Below are positions 1-5,110 of a DNA stretch of 5,110 bases, one piece after another. Position 1 is the first letter of the stretch; each line of letters begins with the position of its first letter. Below the pieces are notes generated by a model. That model was not told where the DNA came from and did not search any database. It saw only the letters and a list, made by a program, of their open reading frames with translations. The translations under genes and the position numbers were made by a program. This DNA comes from Ignavibacteriaceae bacterium (GTDB lineage: Bacteria; Bacteroidota; Ignavibacteria; Ignavibacteriales; Ignavibacteriaceae): contig JAIOIM010000550.1 in assembly GCA_019912505.1 (NCBI GenBank), positions 1-5,110 on the forward strand. Direction: 5' to 3'.

Positions 1-1
1 C

Positions 2-217
2 AGTATACCCGTATTTGTTGCATTCGATGAAATTGGAAATCAACTTTTTAAGTGGGGTCCGCGCCCACAGGGAGCTATCGATTTAATTAAGCAAGTAAAA
101 GAAGCTGGCATTGATAAAAGTGCATTGTACGAAAAACTTCATTTATGGTATGGGCGCAACCGGGGAGTAGAAATTGATAAAGAGCTTACAAAACTTATAA
201 GTGATGTCTCTAATTAA
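2..217 (+). CDS. Thioredoxin-family protein, C-terminal fragment (5' end outside window)
   Basis: An open frame runs from the window edge to a TAA at 215-217 and gives 71 residues with no start in view. It opens with SIPVFVAFDEIGNQLFKWGPRP. The SIPVF segment resembles the cis-proline loop of thioredoxin folds, and the next strand ends in a WGPRP motif that I recognise from the thioredoxin-like family (Thioredoxin_9 type) common in Bacteroidota and relatives. The rest (AIDLIKQVKEAGIDKSALYEKLHLWYGRNRGVEIDKELTKLI) is helical and polar, as in the C-terminal helix of that family. These proteins are probably cytoplasmic and presumed thiol-disulfide or redox-active, but the CXXC region is upstream of the window, so activity cannot be judged. 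The next gene is on the same strand about 150 bases downstream, and I see no convincing terminator between them. The family call is from memory; the reading frame itself is clear. Confidence 0.72.
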   Translation, partial: SIPVFVAFDEIGNQLFKWGPRPQGAIDLIKQVKEAGIDKSALYEKLHLWYGRNRGVEIDKELTKLISDVSN

Positions 218-365
218 GCTATTGAGAATTTAGATATCGACTCTTTGTTTGTAAATCCCAATTTAACAACAACTCTGTTTGGGGAAAATTATGGGGATAT
301 ATCTCTGCCCTATTTTTCTTATATTTTTGGTCATTGTTTTAAAATTAATAGATTAGGTCATTAGA
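218..365 (+). other. AT-rich leader between thioredoxin-like gene and helicase
   Basis: No gene is visible in these 148 bases. No GC-rich hairpin with a T-run follows the upstream stop, so read-through from the thioredoxin-like gene is possible. The stretch includes a GATATATC palindrome at 296-303 and a TTTTAAAA palindrome at 337-344. The heptamer GGTCATT occurs twice, at 329-335 and at 356-362 directly before the helicase start. An in-frame TAG at 354-356 prevents the helicase frame from extending further upstream. Confidence 0.5.
322..329 (+). promoter_or_regulatory. Possible Bacteroidota-type -7 element upstream of helicase
   Basis: The octamer TATTTTTG fits the TAnnTTTG -7 consensus known for the primary sigma factor of Bacteroidota. 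It would put a transcript start near 335, giving a leader of about 30 bases before the helicase. I find no matching TTTG/TTG -33 box at the usual distance; the nearest TTTG (278-281) is too far upstream. In AT-rich DNA such an octamer may arise by chance, so this is tentative. Confidence 0.22.
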
Positions 366-2318
366 TTGCTTAAACGAATAATATCAAAAGTAAAAGAGCA
401 GTTAAACAAAATAACCGGCACAAAATCAGTCACAAAAAAAACGACGGGAAATAACACCTCCTGGGAAAAACGAAAATCAGAATTGATGGAGAAAGCCCGC
501 CGGGGCGATTTGCCGGGACAATCTGAAAATAGAAATCGTCGTCCGTCAACAAAAAAGAGAAGTGACTCTCAATCATCGGAAGAAAGACCTCAAAAGAGAA
601 GACCGCAGGGTAAGAATCCCCGATGGTCAAAACCTAATGACGATAAACCTTGGCATAGAAAACCAGTTGAAGATAAAACCCGGCGAGAAAAACCGGATGA
701 TGAAAAACCACTAAGAGCTAAAACAGGCACAGACAAGCCTTCGCATGTCAAAAATAGTTCTTCCGGTGAAATTGAAAAAAAACCTTTTAATAAAAGACGA
801 AGACCTCCCCGCAGAAAACCGGATGTTGATAATCAGCAGCAGCCAGAGATTGACCGGGTCGATGAGAAAATAGAAGAAGAAACAGTATTTTGGGATATCT
901 CTCAGTTTGTGGTGGAACCGGAGGAAGGGAAAAAAAGATTTCATGATTTGAAAATTCCAACCGAAATAATGCACGCAATATCAGATTTGAATTTTAAATA
1001 CTGCACACCCATTCAGGCAGAAATACTTGAAAAAACGCTCGGGGGAAAAGATGCAACTGGCAAAGCTCAAACGGGCACGGGTAAAACAGCCGCTTTTTTA
1101 ATTACAGCCATTGCACATCTTATAAACAATAAACCTGTTGAAAGAATGCAGCCAGGCGTTCCGAGAGTTTTAATTATTGCACCAACACGCGAGCTTGTAA
1201 TTCAAATTGAAAGAGATTCGCGTCTACTTTCGAAGTATACAAAACTTTATACCTTAGCGGTTTTTGGAGGGATGGATTACAGGAAACAAAAAGCAAAACT
1301 TTCCCGCGGCAAAGTTGACATACTTGTTGCTACACCCGGGCGACTTCTCGATTTCAAAAGCAAGGGCGATATTAAATTAAATAAAGTTGAAATACTTGTT
1401 ATTGATGAAGCAGATAGAATGTTAGATATGGGTTTTATTCCGGATGTTAAGAAAATTGTTAGGAGTACACCGCCCAAAGAAGAAAGACAAACTCTTTTAT
1501 TAAGCGCAACCTTAAACGAAAATGTTGGTCGGCTTGCAGCAAGTTGGACTAAAGACAGCTTTGACGTGGAAATAGACCCGGATCAAATTGCCGTTGAAAC
1601 CGTAGAGCAGAAGGTATTTATAGTATCGTCATCAGATAAATATAAACTCCTTCAAACAATTCTTGAGAAGGAAGATTTGCAGAGGGTTATTATTTTTGCA
1701 AATCGACGGGACGAAACAAAATTGCTCGAAGCAAATTTGAGCAGAGCCGGAATAAGCTGCCGGTTGTTGAGCGGTGATGTTGACCAGCGCCAGCGTTTAA
1801 GAACGCTTGATGAATTTAAAGAAGGTAAAATTCGCGTACTTGTTGCTACGGATGTTGCAAGCCGTGGTTTACACATTGACGGCGTTAGTCATGTTATTAA
1901 TTACACCTTGCCGGAAGATGCAGAAGATTACGTTCATCGAATAGGAAGAACAGGCCGAGCTGGCAATAGCGGGATTTCTATAAGCTTTGCCAGCGAAGAC
2001 GATTCGTTCCAGATACCGGCAATTGAAAAGTTTATCGGCAGAAAGTTAATCTGTATTTACCCCGAGGATGAATTAGCGACTTCGTGGCACGTAGAGAAAA
2101 AAGAAACGAAGCCCGCTGTGGTAGAACCTGGAACAGCAGAAAAAAGTGTTGCCGAAGAAACACTGGTTCGGGAAAAACAGGAAGAAGTTTCATCTCAATT
2201 GATTGGTGATAATTCTGAAAATAAAGCAGAAGATAAAAAACTCGAAACAGAGCTACGGAATGAACCCAATGAAGTGGCTGTAAGCACTGTAAATACAGTT
2301 GATGATGAAATAAAATAG
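366..2318 (+). CDS. DEAD-box ATP-dependent RNA helicase, RhlB-like core with long charged N- and C-terminal extensions
   Basis: ATP-dependent RNA-unwinding enzyme of superfamily 2, expected in the cytoplasm in RNA remodelling or decay. The 650-residue product has all core motifs: Q motif CTPIQ (213-217), motif I AQTGTGKT (234-241), Ia PTREL (273-277), GG (301-302), Ib TPGR (323-326), DEAD (347-350), SAT (380-382), IV VIIFAN (441-446), V ATDVASRGLHIDG (494-506) and VI HRIGRTGR (524-531). CTPIQ, the LSGDV/LDEF stretch and RGLHI-V-HV-NY-LP match what I recall of E. coli RhlB better than RhlE, so RhlB-like is preferred without assigning the name. The protein is well over 200 residues longer than E. 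coli RhlB. Residues 1-170 are lysine/arginine-rich and low-complexity, including six decapeptide repeats (71-130). Residues 571-650 are rich in Glu/Lys and net acidic. The start is a TTG: an in-frame TAG lies at 354-356, the first in-frame ATG is codon 41, and LKRIISKVKEQLNKI forms a plausible amphipathic first helix. TAGG at 354-357 is a weak ribosome-binding site. The core is certain; the exact start is not. Confidence 0.95.
   Translation: MLKRIISKVKEQLNKITGTKSVTKKTTGNNTSWEKRKSELMEKARRGDLPGQSENRNRRPSTKKRSDSQSSEERPQKRRPQGKNPRWSKPNDDKPWHRKPVEDKTRREKPDDEKPLRAKTGTDKPSHVKNSSSGEIEKKPFNKRRRPPRRKPDVDNQQQPEIDRVDEKIEEETVFWDISQFVVEPEEGKKRFHDLKIPTEIMHAISDLNFKYCTPIQAEILEKTLGGKDATGKAQTGTGKTAAFLITAIAHLINNKPVERMQPGVPRVLIIAPTRELVIQIERDSRLLSKYTKLYTLAVFGGMDYRKQKAKLSRGKVDILVATPGRLLDFKSKGDIKLNKVEILVIDEADRMLDMGFIPDVKKIVRSTPPKEERQTLLLSATLNENVGRLAASWTKDSFDVEIDPDQIAVETVEQKVFIVSSSDKYKLLQTILEKEDLQRVIIFANRRDETKLLEANLSRAGISCRLLSGDVDQRQRLRTLDEFKEGKIRVLVATDVASRGLHIDGVSHVINYTLPEDAEDYVHRIGRTGRAGNSGISISFASEDDSFQIPAIEKFIGRKLICIYPEDELATSWHVEKKETKPAVVEPGTAEKSVAEETLVREKQEEVSSQLIGDNSENKAEDKKLETELRNEPNEVAVSTVNTVDDEIK
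576..755 (+). repeat. Six degenerate 30-bp / decapeptide repeats in the helicase N-terminal extension
   Basis: Residues 71-130 of the helicase align as six ten-residue units: SEERPQKRRP, QGKNPRWSKP, NDDKPWHRKP, VEDKTRREKP, DDEKPLRAKT, GTDKPSHVKN. The pattern is roughly x-[DE]-[DE]-[KR]-P-x-x-x-[KR]-P. Acidic residues sit at positions 2-3, Pro at 5 in five of six units, a basic residue at 9 in all six, and Pro at 10 in four. The DNA copies have diverged, so this is an old or selected repeat rather than a recent expansion. The composition predicts a disordered, positively charged region likely to contact RNA; that role is inferred. Confidence 0.7.
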
Positions 2319-2340
2319 TTAATACAAATTTTATTAAAAC

Positions 2341-2377
2341 AAAAACGGAAATAGCTTTATGTTATTTCCGTTTTTTT
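2341..2377 (+). terminator. Intrinsic terminator of the helicase gene
   Basis: A perfect 13-bp stem (left arm 2341-2353 AAAAACGGAAATA, right arm 2363-2375) encloses a 9-base loop and ends in a run of seven T at 2371-2377. It starts 22 bases after the helicase stop. The left arm begins with an A-run, and the opposite strand also reads hairpin followed by TTTTTGTTTT, so it may work in both directions as a backstop for the convergent operon. Confidence 0.88.
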
Positions 2378-2378
2378 G

Positions 2379-2500
2379 TACACTCGAATATTTTAGAAAA
2401 TGATTTTTAATGCGCCGAACTGTTCGCGTTTCAAAGCTGTCCTGTTTTGCAAAATAGATAATTCGTAACGAATATATCTATCCGCAACTCAACTTCCCCA
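2379..2500. other. Intergenic region between convergent units, with a cluster of dyad-symmetric sequences
   Basis: No credible coding sequence lies between the two terminators. Three dyads are packed into 65 bases: CGAAC-T-GTTCG (2416-2426), TTTTGCAAAA (2445-2454) and the larger inverted repeat at 2455-2480. Since the region sits after the stops of two convergent units, promoter operators are not expected here. It could be structural 3' sequence, a binding site or relict sequence. Confidence 0.5.
2455..2480. repeat. Inverted repeat, 12-base arms around a single central base
   Basis: The sequence reads TAGATA-ATTCGT-A-ACGAAT-a-TATCTA. The inner 13 bases (2461-2473) are a perfect palindrome about a central A. 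The outer six bases on each side also pair, with one extra A (2474) bulged in the right arm. As RNA the near-absent loop would strain the hairpin, so a DNA site for a dimeric protein is at least as likely. No T-run follows, so it is not an intrinsic terminator. Confidence 0.6.
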
Positions 2501-2530
2501 AAAAATAAAAGGGCGACTAAAGCCGCCCTT
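2501..2530 (-). terminator. Intrinsic terminator of the fcl-gmd operon
   Basis: Read on the minus strand, AAGGGCG (2530-2524) pairs with CGCCCTT (2515-2509). The loop can tighten by a further G-T and C-G pair, and the hairpin is followed by TTATTTTTT. It begins 44 bases past the gmd stop. The GC-rich stem and U-rich tail are typical of a rho-independent terminator ending the minus-strand operon. Confidence 0.87.
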
Positions 2531-2574
2531 AAAGGGTTTTGAATCTAAAAATGTTTTAATTGCTCACTGTTTTT

Positions 2575-3699
2575 TCAGTAACCTTTTCGTAAAACTTTAT
2601 CAAGATCCGCCTTTATCATCACATGCACCAACTCTTCAAATTTAGTTGCCGCTTTCCAGCCGAGAATTTTTTCTGCTTTTGCAGGATCACCAATTAGCAG
2701 GTCAACTTCCGTTGGTCTGTAATATTCCGGATTAACGGAAACAACAACATCACCTGCTTTTAATTTTTCGCTGAAATCAAAACGATATTCTTTTTTATCT
2801 TTTTCAAGAAGTTGATTTCCTTTTGTGAAGTCAATAGCACTGATCACTCCCTTTTCTTCAACTCCCTTACCTTTCCATTCAAGTTCAATACCGAGGTCTT
2901 TAAAAGTTAACTCAACAAATTCTTTTACAGTATGAGTTTCTCCAGTTGCAAGCACAAAATCTTCAGCTTTATCCTGCTGAAGTATGCGCCACATACCTTC
3001 GCAATATTCCGGGGCATAACCCCAATCTCTTTTTGAATGGAGATTACCGAGCGACAACTTGTCCTGAAGTCCGGCAGATATTCTTGCTGCTGCGCGTGTA
3101 ATTTTTCTTGTTACAAATGTTTCGCCTCTTCTGGGCGATTCGTGGTTGAATAAAATTCCGTTGCATGCAAATAAGTTATATGCCTCGCGATAATTTACTA
3201 TTATCCAATAACCATAAAGTTTTGCTACACCGTAAGGCGAGCGCGGGTAAAAAGGAGTTTTCTCGGTTTGCGGAACCTCCTGTACTTTACCGTAAAGTTC
3301 GCTTGTGGATGCCTGGTAAAACTTAACTTTTTTAAGACCGGTTTCGCGAATGGCATCTAAAAATCTTAATGTACCGAGTGCATCAACCTGCGCGGTATAA
3401 TCGGGGACTTCAAAAGAAACTTTTACATGACTTTGTGCTGCTAGGTTATAAATTTCGTCAGGCTGAATTTTTTCCAGTAAGCGATTTAAATTACTTGTAT
3501 CAACCACATCGCCGTAATGTAAAAATAATCTTTTATCCAGCAGTTTTTTGTTCGCATAAAGATGATCAATTCGCTGTGTGTTAAACGAACTGCTGCGGCG
3601 AATTATCCCGTGAACTTCGTATCCTTTTTCAAGGAGTATTTCGGTTAAATAACTCCCGTCCTGTCCGGTAATACCGGTGATTAATGCAATCTTTGACAT
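2575..3699 (-). CDS. gmd: GDP-mannose 4,6-dehydratase
   Basis: Converts GDP-D-mannose to GDP-4-keto-6-deoxy-D-mannose, the first committed step to GDP-L-fucose, using tightly bound NADP(H) in the cytoplasm. It is a short-chain dehydrogenase/reductase of the extended type. The N-terminal MSKIALITGITGQDGSYL has the Rossmann GxxGxxG glycines at 9, 12 and 15, followed by GYEVHGIIRRSSSFNTQRIDHLY, a Gmd hallmark. The catalytic set is present at T132, E134, Y156 and K160, the same numbers as I recall for E. coli Gmd. RRGETFVTRKITRA (190-203), the NLHSKRDWG segment (219-227) and SVNPEYYRPTEVDLLIGDPAKAEKILGW are also diagnostic. The start at 3699 (374 residues) is preferred over the upstream in-frame ATG at 3726: it matches the family N-terminus and has AAGGA five bases before it, whereas the upstream start overlaps the preceding stop and adds MKETFLRNN, unlike Gmd. 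A loop around 291-316 (KGNQLLEKDKKEYRFDFSEK) looks about 16 residues longer than in E. coli. It is the last gene of the operon, 26 bases after the four-helix-bundle gene. Confidence 0.97.
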   Translation of the reverse strand: MSKIALITGITGQDGSYLTEILLEKGYEVHGIIRRSSSFNTQRIDHLYANKKLLDKRLFLHYGDVVDTSNLNRLLEKIQPDEIYNLAAQSHVKVSFEVPDYTAQVDALGTLRFLDAIRETGLKKVKFYQASTSELYGKVQEVPQTEKTPFYPRSPYGVAKLYGYWIIVNYREAYNLFACNGILFNHESPRRGETFVTRKITRAAARISAGLQDKLSLGNLHSKRDWGYAPEYCEGMWRILQQDKAEDFVLATGETHTVKEFVELTFKDLGIELEWKGKGVEEKGVISAIDFTKGNQLLEKDKKEYRFDFSEKLKAGDVVVSVNPEYYRPTEVDLLIGDPAKAEKILGWKAATKFEELVHVMIKADLDKVLRKGY

Positions 3700-3705
3700 G
3701 TTGTT

Positions 3706-3710
3706 CCTTA
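3706..3710 (-). promoter_or_regulatory. Ribosome binding site that sets the gmd start
   Basis: On the minus strand AAGGA is followed by ACAAC and then ATG at 3699, giving five bases of spacing. It is the clearest Shine-Dalgarno-like sequence in the window. It lies inside the frame opened by the upstream ATG at 3726, which supports the shorter Gmd start. Confidence 0.6.
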
Positions 3711-3725
3711 AAAATGTTTCTTTCA

Positions 3726-4028
3726 TTAAATTATCATGAATGCAAGGAGTATCTCTAATTCTTCGGATTGGCTAATTATTAGCTCTTTTATTATCCGAAG
3801 CCAATAATTAGATTCCCTCATTTCCTTCAATGCAATATAGACTTTATTTTTAAAATCTGCTCTACTCGAAGCTGCTTGCGCTTCTTCATAATTAGCCCCA
3901 GATGATGTTGCAGATTTGCTTAACTGATATTTTATAACTGAGTATTCAGGCAAATTAGGTAATAATTTTGAATACTTAATCGTTCTTACCGCAAACCAAA
4001 ATAACCTTTCTATAAGATCATTTTGCAT
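3726..4028 (-). CDS. Four-helix-bundle protein (S23 / 23S rRNA intervening-sequence protein family), short C-terminus
   Basis: A 100-residue soluble, mostly helical protein. The segment SGANYEEAQAASSRADFKNKVYIALKEMRESNYWLRIIKE (43-82) has the family pattern: GANYEEAQ at 44-51, then a Lys/Ala-rich helix leading to KEMRESNYWLR. The N-terminal helix NDLIERLFWFAVRTIKYSKLLP also fits. Relatives were first seen as ORFs in intervening sequences of 23S rRNA genes, but most occur elsewhere in chromosomes, often near sugar-nucleotide genes; their biochemical role is not established. ATG at 4028 is chosen; a GTG directly before it (4031) would add one residue. The protein ends EELEILLAFMII, where relatives I recall continue some 15-20 residues to complete the last helix, so it may be truncated. 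It sits 34 bases after fcl and 26 before gmd and is presumably co-transcribed. Nothing in it suggests a sugar-modifying enzyme. Confidence 0.85.
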   Translation of the reverse strand: MQNDLIERLFWFAVRTIKYSKLLPNLPEYSVIKYQLSKSATSSGANYEEAQAASSRADFKNKVYIALKEMRESNYWLRIIKELIISQSEELEILLAFMII

Positions 4029-4032
4029 CACA

Positions 4033-4074
4033 AATTTACTTTCTACTTTAACCTTTTAACTTTCAACTTTCAAC
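4033..4074 (-). repeat. Degenerate 7-bp tandem repeat (GTTGAAA type) spanning the fcl 3' end and the following gap
   Basis: Read on the minus strand from 4074, the sequence divides into consecutive heptamers: GTTGAAA, GTTGAAA, GTTAAAA, GGTTAAA, GTAGAAA, GTAAATT. The first two are identical and later ones decay. The first copy and part of the second encode the last Fcl residues (VES) and the TGA stop (4065-4063). The rest fills the gap up to the four-helix-bundle start. The array suggests slippage or insertion at this junction. Confidence 0.7.
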
Positions 4075-5079
4075 TTTTTTTTGGTTGCTTTCCACAAAAA
4101 ATTTATACGCTTTTTCAATTCCTTCTTTAAGCGATGTTTTATGCTTCCACCCGAGCTGATGAATACGTGAGACATCCATTAGTTTGCGCGGGGTGCCGTC
4201 TGGTTTTGAGGAGTCGTATTTAACATCTCCTTTGTAGCCTACAACTTCTGCTATTAAATCTGCGAGTTCTTTAATTGTTAAATCTTCACCCGTACCGATG
4301 TTAATTTGGGAAATACCATTTTCGTATAAATCTTTTGCATCAACATTCTCAAGCAGAAAACGTATGCCGTCAGCTAAATCTTCAACGTATAAAAATTCCC
4401 GCTTGGGCGTTCCGGTGCCCCAAAGCGTAACGCTAATCTCGTCTCCATTTTCCTGTTTCCCGTTTCCCGTTTCCTGTTTCTTCAACTCCATTGCAGTTTT
4501 TGCTTCATGAAACTTCCGAATCATGGCAGGTAAAACGTGCGATGTCTCAAGATTAAAATTATCATACGGTCCAAACAAGTTCGTCGGCATTGCCGAAATA
4601 AAATTGCAGCCGTACTGCCAATAATAACTTTCGCACATTTTTATTCCAGCAATTTTTGCAATTGCATACGGTTCATTTGTGTACTCAAGATAACCCGACA
4701 GCAAATATTCTTCCTTCAACGGCTGGGGCGCAAGTTTTGGATAAATACATGAGCTGCCGAGAAATACTATTTTTTTTACGCCGTTTTTATATGCAGAATG
4801 GATAATATTATTTTGTATCATAATATTATCATAAATAAACTCGGCGCGGTAAGTATTGTTTGCAAGTATACCGCCCACTTTTGCAGCAGCGATAATAACT
4901 GCATCAGGTTTTTCATTTTCAAAAAATTTTTCTACATCCGCCTGTCGAGTAAGGTTGAGTTCTTCTAATTCTTTTACAAGAATCTTTCCATAGCCGTTTG
5001 CTGTCAAGTTGCGGTATATAGCTGAACCAACCATACCTCTATGACCGGCAAGATATAACTTTGAATTTTTTAATATCAT
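4063..5079 (-). CDS. fcl: GDP-L-fucose synthase (GDP-4-keto-6-deoxymannose 3,5-epimerase/4-reductase)
   Basis: Epimerises GDP-4-keto-6-deoxy-D-mannose at C3 and C5, then reduces C4 with NADPH to give GDP-L-fucose; cytoplasmic. The extended SDR fold is clear: AGHRGMVGSA with glycines 12, 15 and 18, AAAKVGGILANN (64-75), LGSSCIYP with S109 and C111, NEPYAIAKIAG with Y138 and K142, MPTNLFGPYDNF (164-175), H181, GTGTPKREFLYVEDLADG (221-238) and SKPDGTPRKLMDVSRIHQLGW. S109, C111, Y138, K142 and H181 are the E. coli catalytic residues shifted by two, so the enzyme should be active. It has 338 residues against 321 in E. coli as I recall it. Nearly all the excess is an insertion of about 16 residues in 194-214, with KQETGNG/KQENGDE encoded by a 7-bp repeat. 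The last residues KKVES come partly from a second heptamer tract. The ATG at 5079 gives a normal N-terminus; the upstream sequence has only a weak AAAGAG. It is the first gene of the operon visible here; any promoter is beyond or at the window edge. Confidence 0.97.
   Translation of the reverse strand: MILKNSKLYLAGHRGMVGSAIYRNLTANGYGKILVKELEELNLTRQADVEKFFENEKPDAVIIAAAKVGGILANNTYRAEFIYDNIMIQNNIIHSAYKNGVKKIVFLGSSCIYPKLAPQPLKEEYLLSGYLEYTNEPYAIAKIAGIKMCESYYWQYGCNFISAMPTNLFGPYDNFNLETSHVLPAMIRKFHEAKTAMELKKQETGNGKQENGDEISVTLWGTGTPKREFLYVEDLADGIRFLLENVDAKDLYENGISQINIGTGEDLTIKELADLIAEVVGYKGDVKYDSSKPDGTPRKLMDVSRIHQLGWKHKTSLKEGIEKAYKFFVESNQKKVES
4447..4481 (-). repeat. In-frame 7-bp tandem repeat (GGAAACR) inside fcl
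   Basis: On the plus strand the units are TGTTTCC (4454-4460), CGTTTCC (4461-4467), CGTTTCC (4468-4474) and TGTTTCT (4475-4481), with a decayed unit ATTTTCC at 4447-4453. On the coding strand the consensus is GGAAAC plus A or G. Because 3 x 7 = 21, the translation repeats every seven residues: KQETGNG (201-207) then KQENGDE (208-214). It lies in a region where E. coli Fcl has a short loop, between the FHEA helix and the WGTGTP strand. Gain or loss of one unit would shift the frame. Confidence 0.8.
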
Positions 5080-5110
5080 AAAAATTTTTCTCTTTACGCA
5101 AATACGAATG

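Noticed and set aside
251..286. Possible terminator after the thioredoxin-like gene (CCCAA ... TTGGG)
   Set aside because: The stem is only five pairs with a long loop and no T-run follows.
329..362. GGTCATT direct repeat upstream of the helicase as an operator
   Set aside because: Two copies of a 7-mer in about 30 AT-rich bases may be chance, and one copy overlaps the start region with no dyad symmetry.
430..974. Minus-strand open frames opposite the helicase N-terminus
   Set aside because: They are Phe/Ser/Arg-rich reverse images of the Lys/Glu/Arg-rich coding strand and show no domain.
3369..3584. Plus-strand open frame of 71 codons inside gmd
   Set aside because: It lies fully antisense to a well-conserved enzyme, has no recognisable domain, and is explained by the codon pattern of gmd.
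3700..3726. Upstream in-frame ATG for gmd that overlaps the four-helix-bundle stop (TAATG)
   Set aside because: It adds MKETFLRNN, which does not resemble Gmd, while the ATG at 3699 has AAGGA five bases upstream and begins with the family-typical MSKIALITG.
3726..3760. Programmed frameshift joining the four-helix-bundle frame to gmd
   Set aside because: The gmd frame is open across the junction, but no slippery heptamer or downstream stem is visible and gmd has its own ribosome binding site.
4033..4481. CRISPR-like array
   Set aside because: The repeats are 7-bp and directly tandem with no unique spacers of constant length, and no cas gene is present.
4298..4752. Two plus-strand open frames of about 70 codons inside fcl
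   Set aside because: Both are antisense to conserved Fcl motifs; the cysteine- and phenylalanine-rich translation of one comes from the heptamer repeat read backwards.

Overview
The window is an AT-rich bacterial chromosomal segment. The gene set fits the Bacteroidota/Ignavibacteriota/Chlorobiota group: a thioredoxin-fold tail of the type common there, little Shine-Dalgarno sequence before most starts, and an S23-like four-helix-bundle gene inside a sugar-nucleotide operon. This taxonomic guess comes from recognising protein families and is not proven by the sequence.

Layout. Positions 2-217 (+) hold the 3' end of a thioredoxin-family gene that starts outside the window. An AT-rich leader of about 150 bases follows. 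A 650-codon DEAD-box RNA helicase then runs 366-2318 (+). Its core resembles RhlB and carries long charged, low-complexity extensions at both ends. A strong intrinsic terminator lies at 2341-2377. From 2379 to 2500 there is no gene but a cluster of short dyad-symmetric sequences. A second intrinsic terminator (2501-2530) serves the minus strand.

The right half is a minus-strand operon read from 5079 down to 2575: GDP-L-fucose synthase (fcl), a small S23-type four-helix-bundle gene, then GDP-mannose 4,6-dehydratase (gmd). Gmd converts GDP-D-mannose to GDP-4-keto-6-deoxy-D-mannose, and Fcl epimerises and reduces that to GDP-L-fucose. Together they give the complete two-step route to activated fucose for surface polysaccharide or glycoprotein glycans. 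Both enzymes keep all the catalytic residues I could check. The intergenic gaps are 34 and 26 bases, so co-transcription is likely.

The most unusual signal is a pair of 7-bp tandem repeat tracts. One lies inside the fcl reading frame (4447-4481) and encodes two copies of a degenerate heptapeptide in an insertion absent from E. coli Fcl. The other (4033-4074) begins in the last codons of fcl, supplies its stop codon, and runs up to the start of the four-helix-bundle gene. A 7-bp unit is not a multiple of three, so copy-number change in the first tract would shift the frame of fcl. Other points of note are the six decapeptide repeats in the helicase N-terminus and the short C-terminus of the four-helix-bundle protein. 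I see no clear evidence of a wholly new system.
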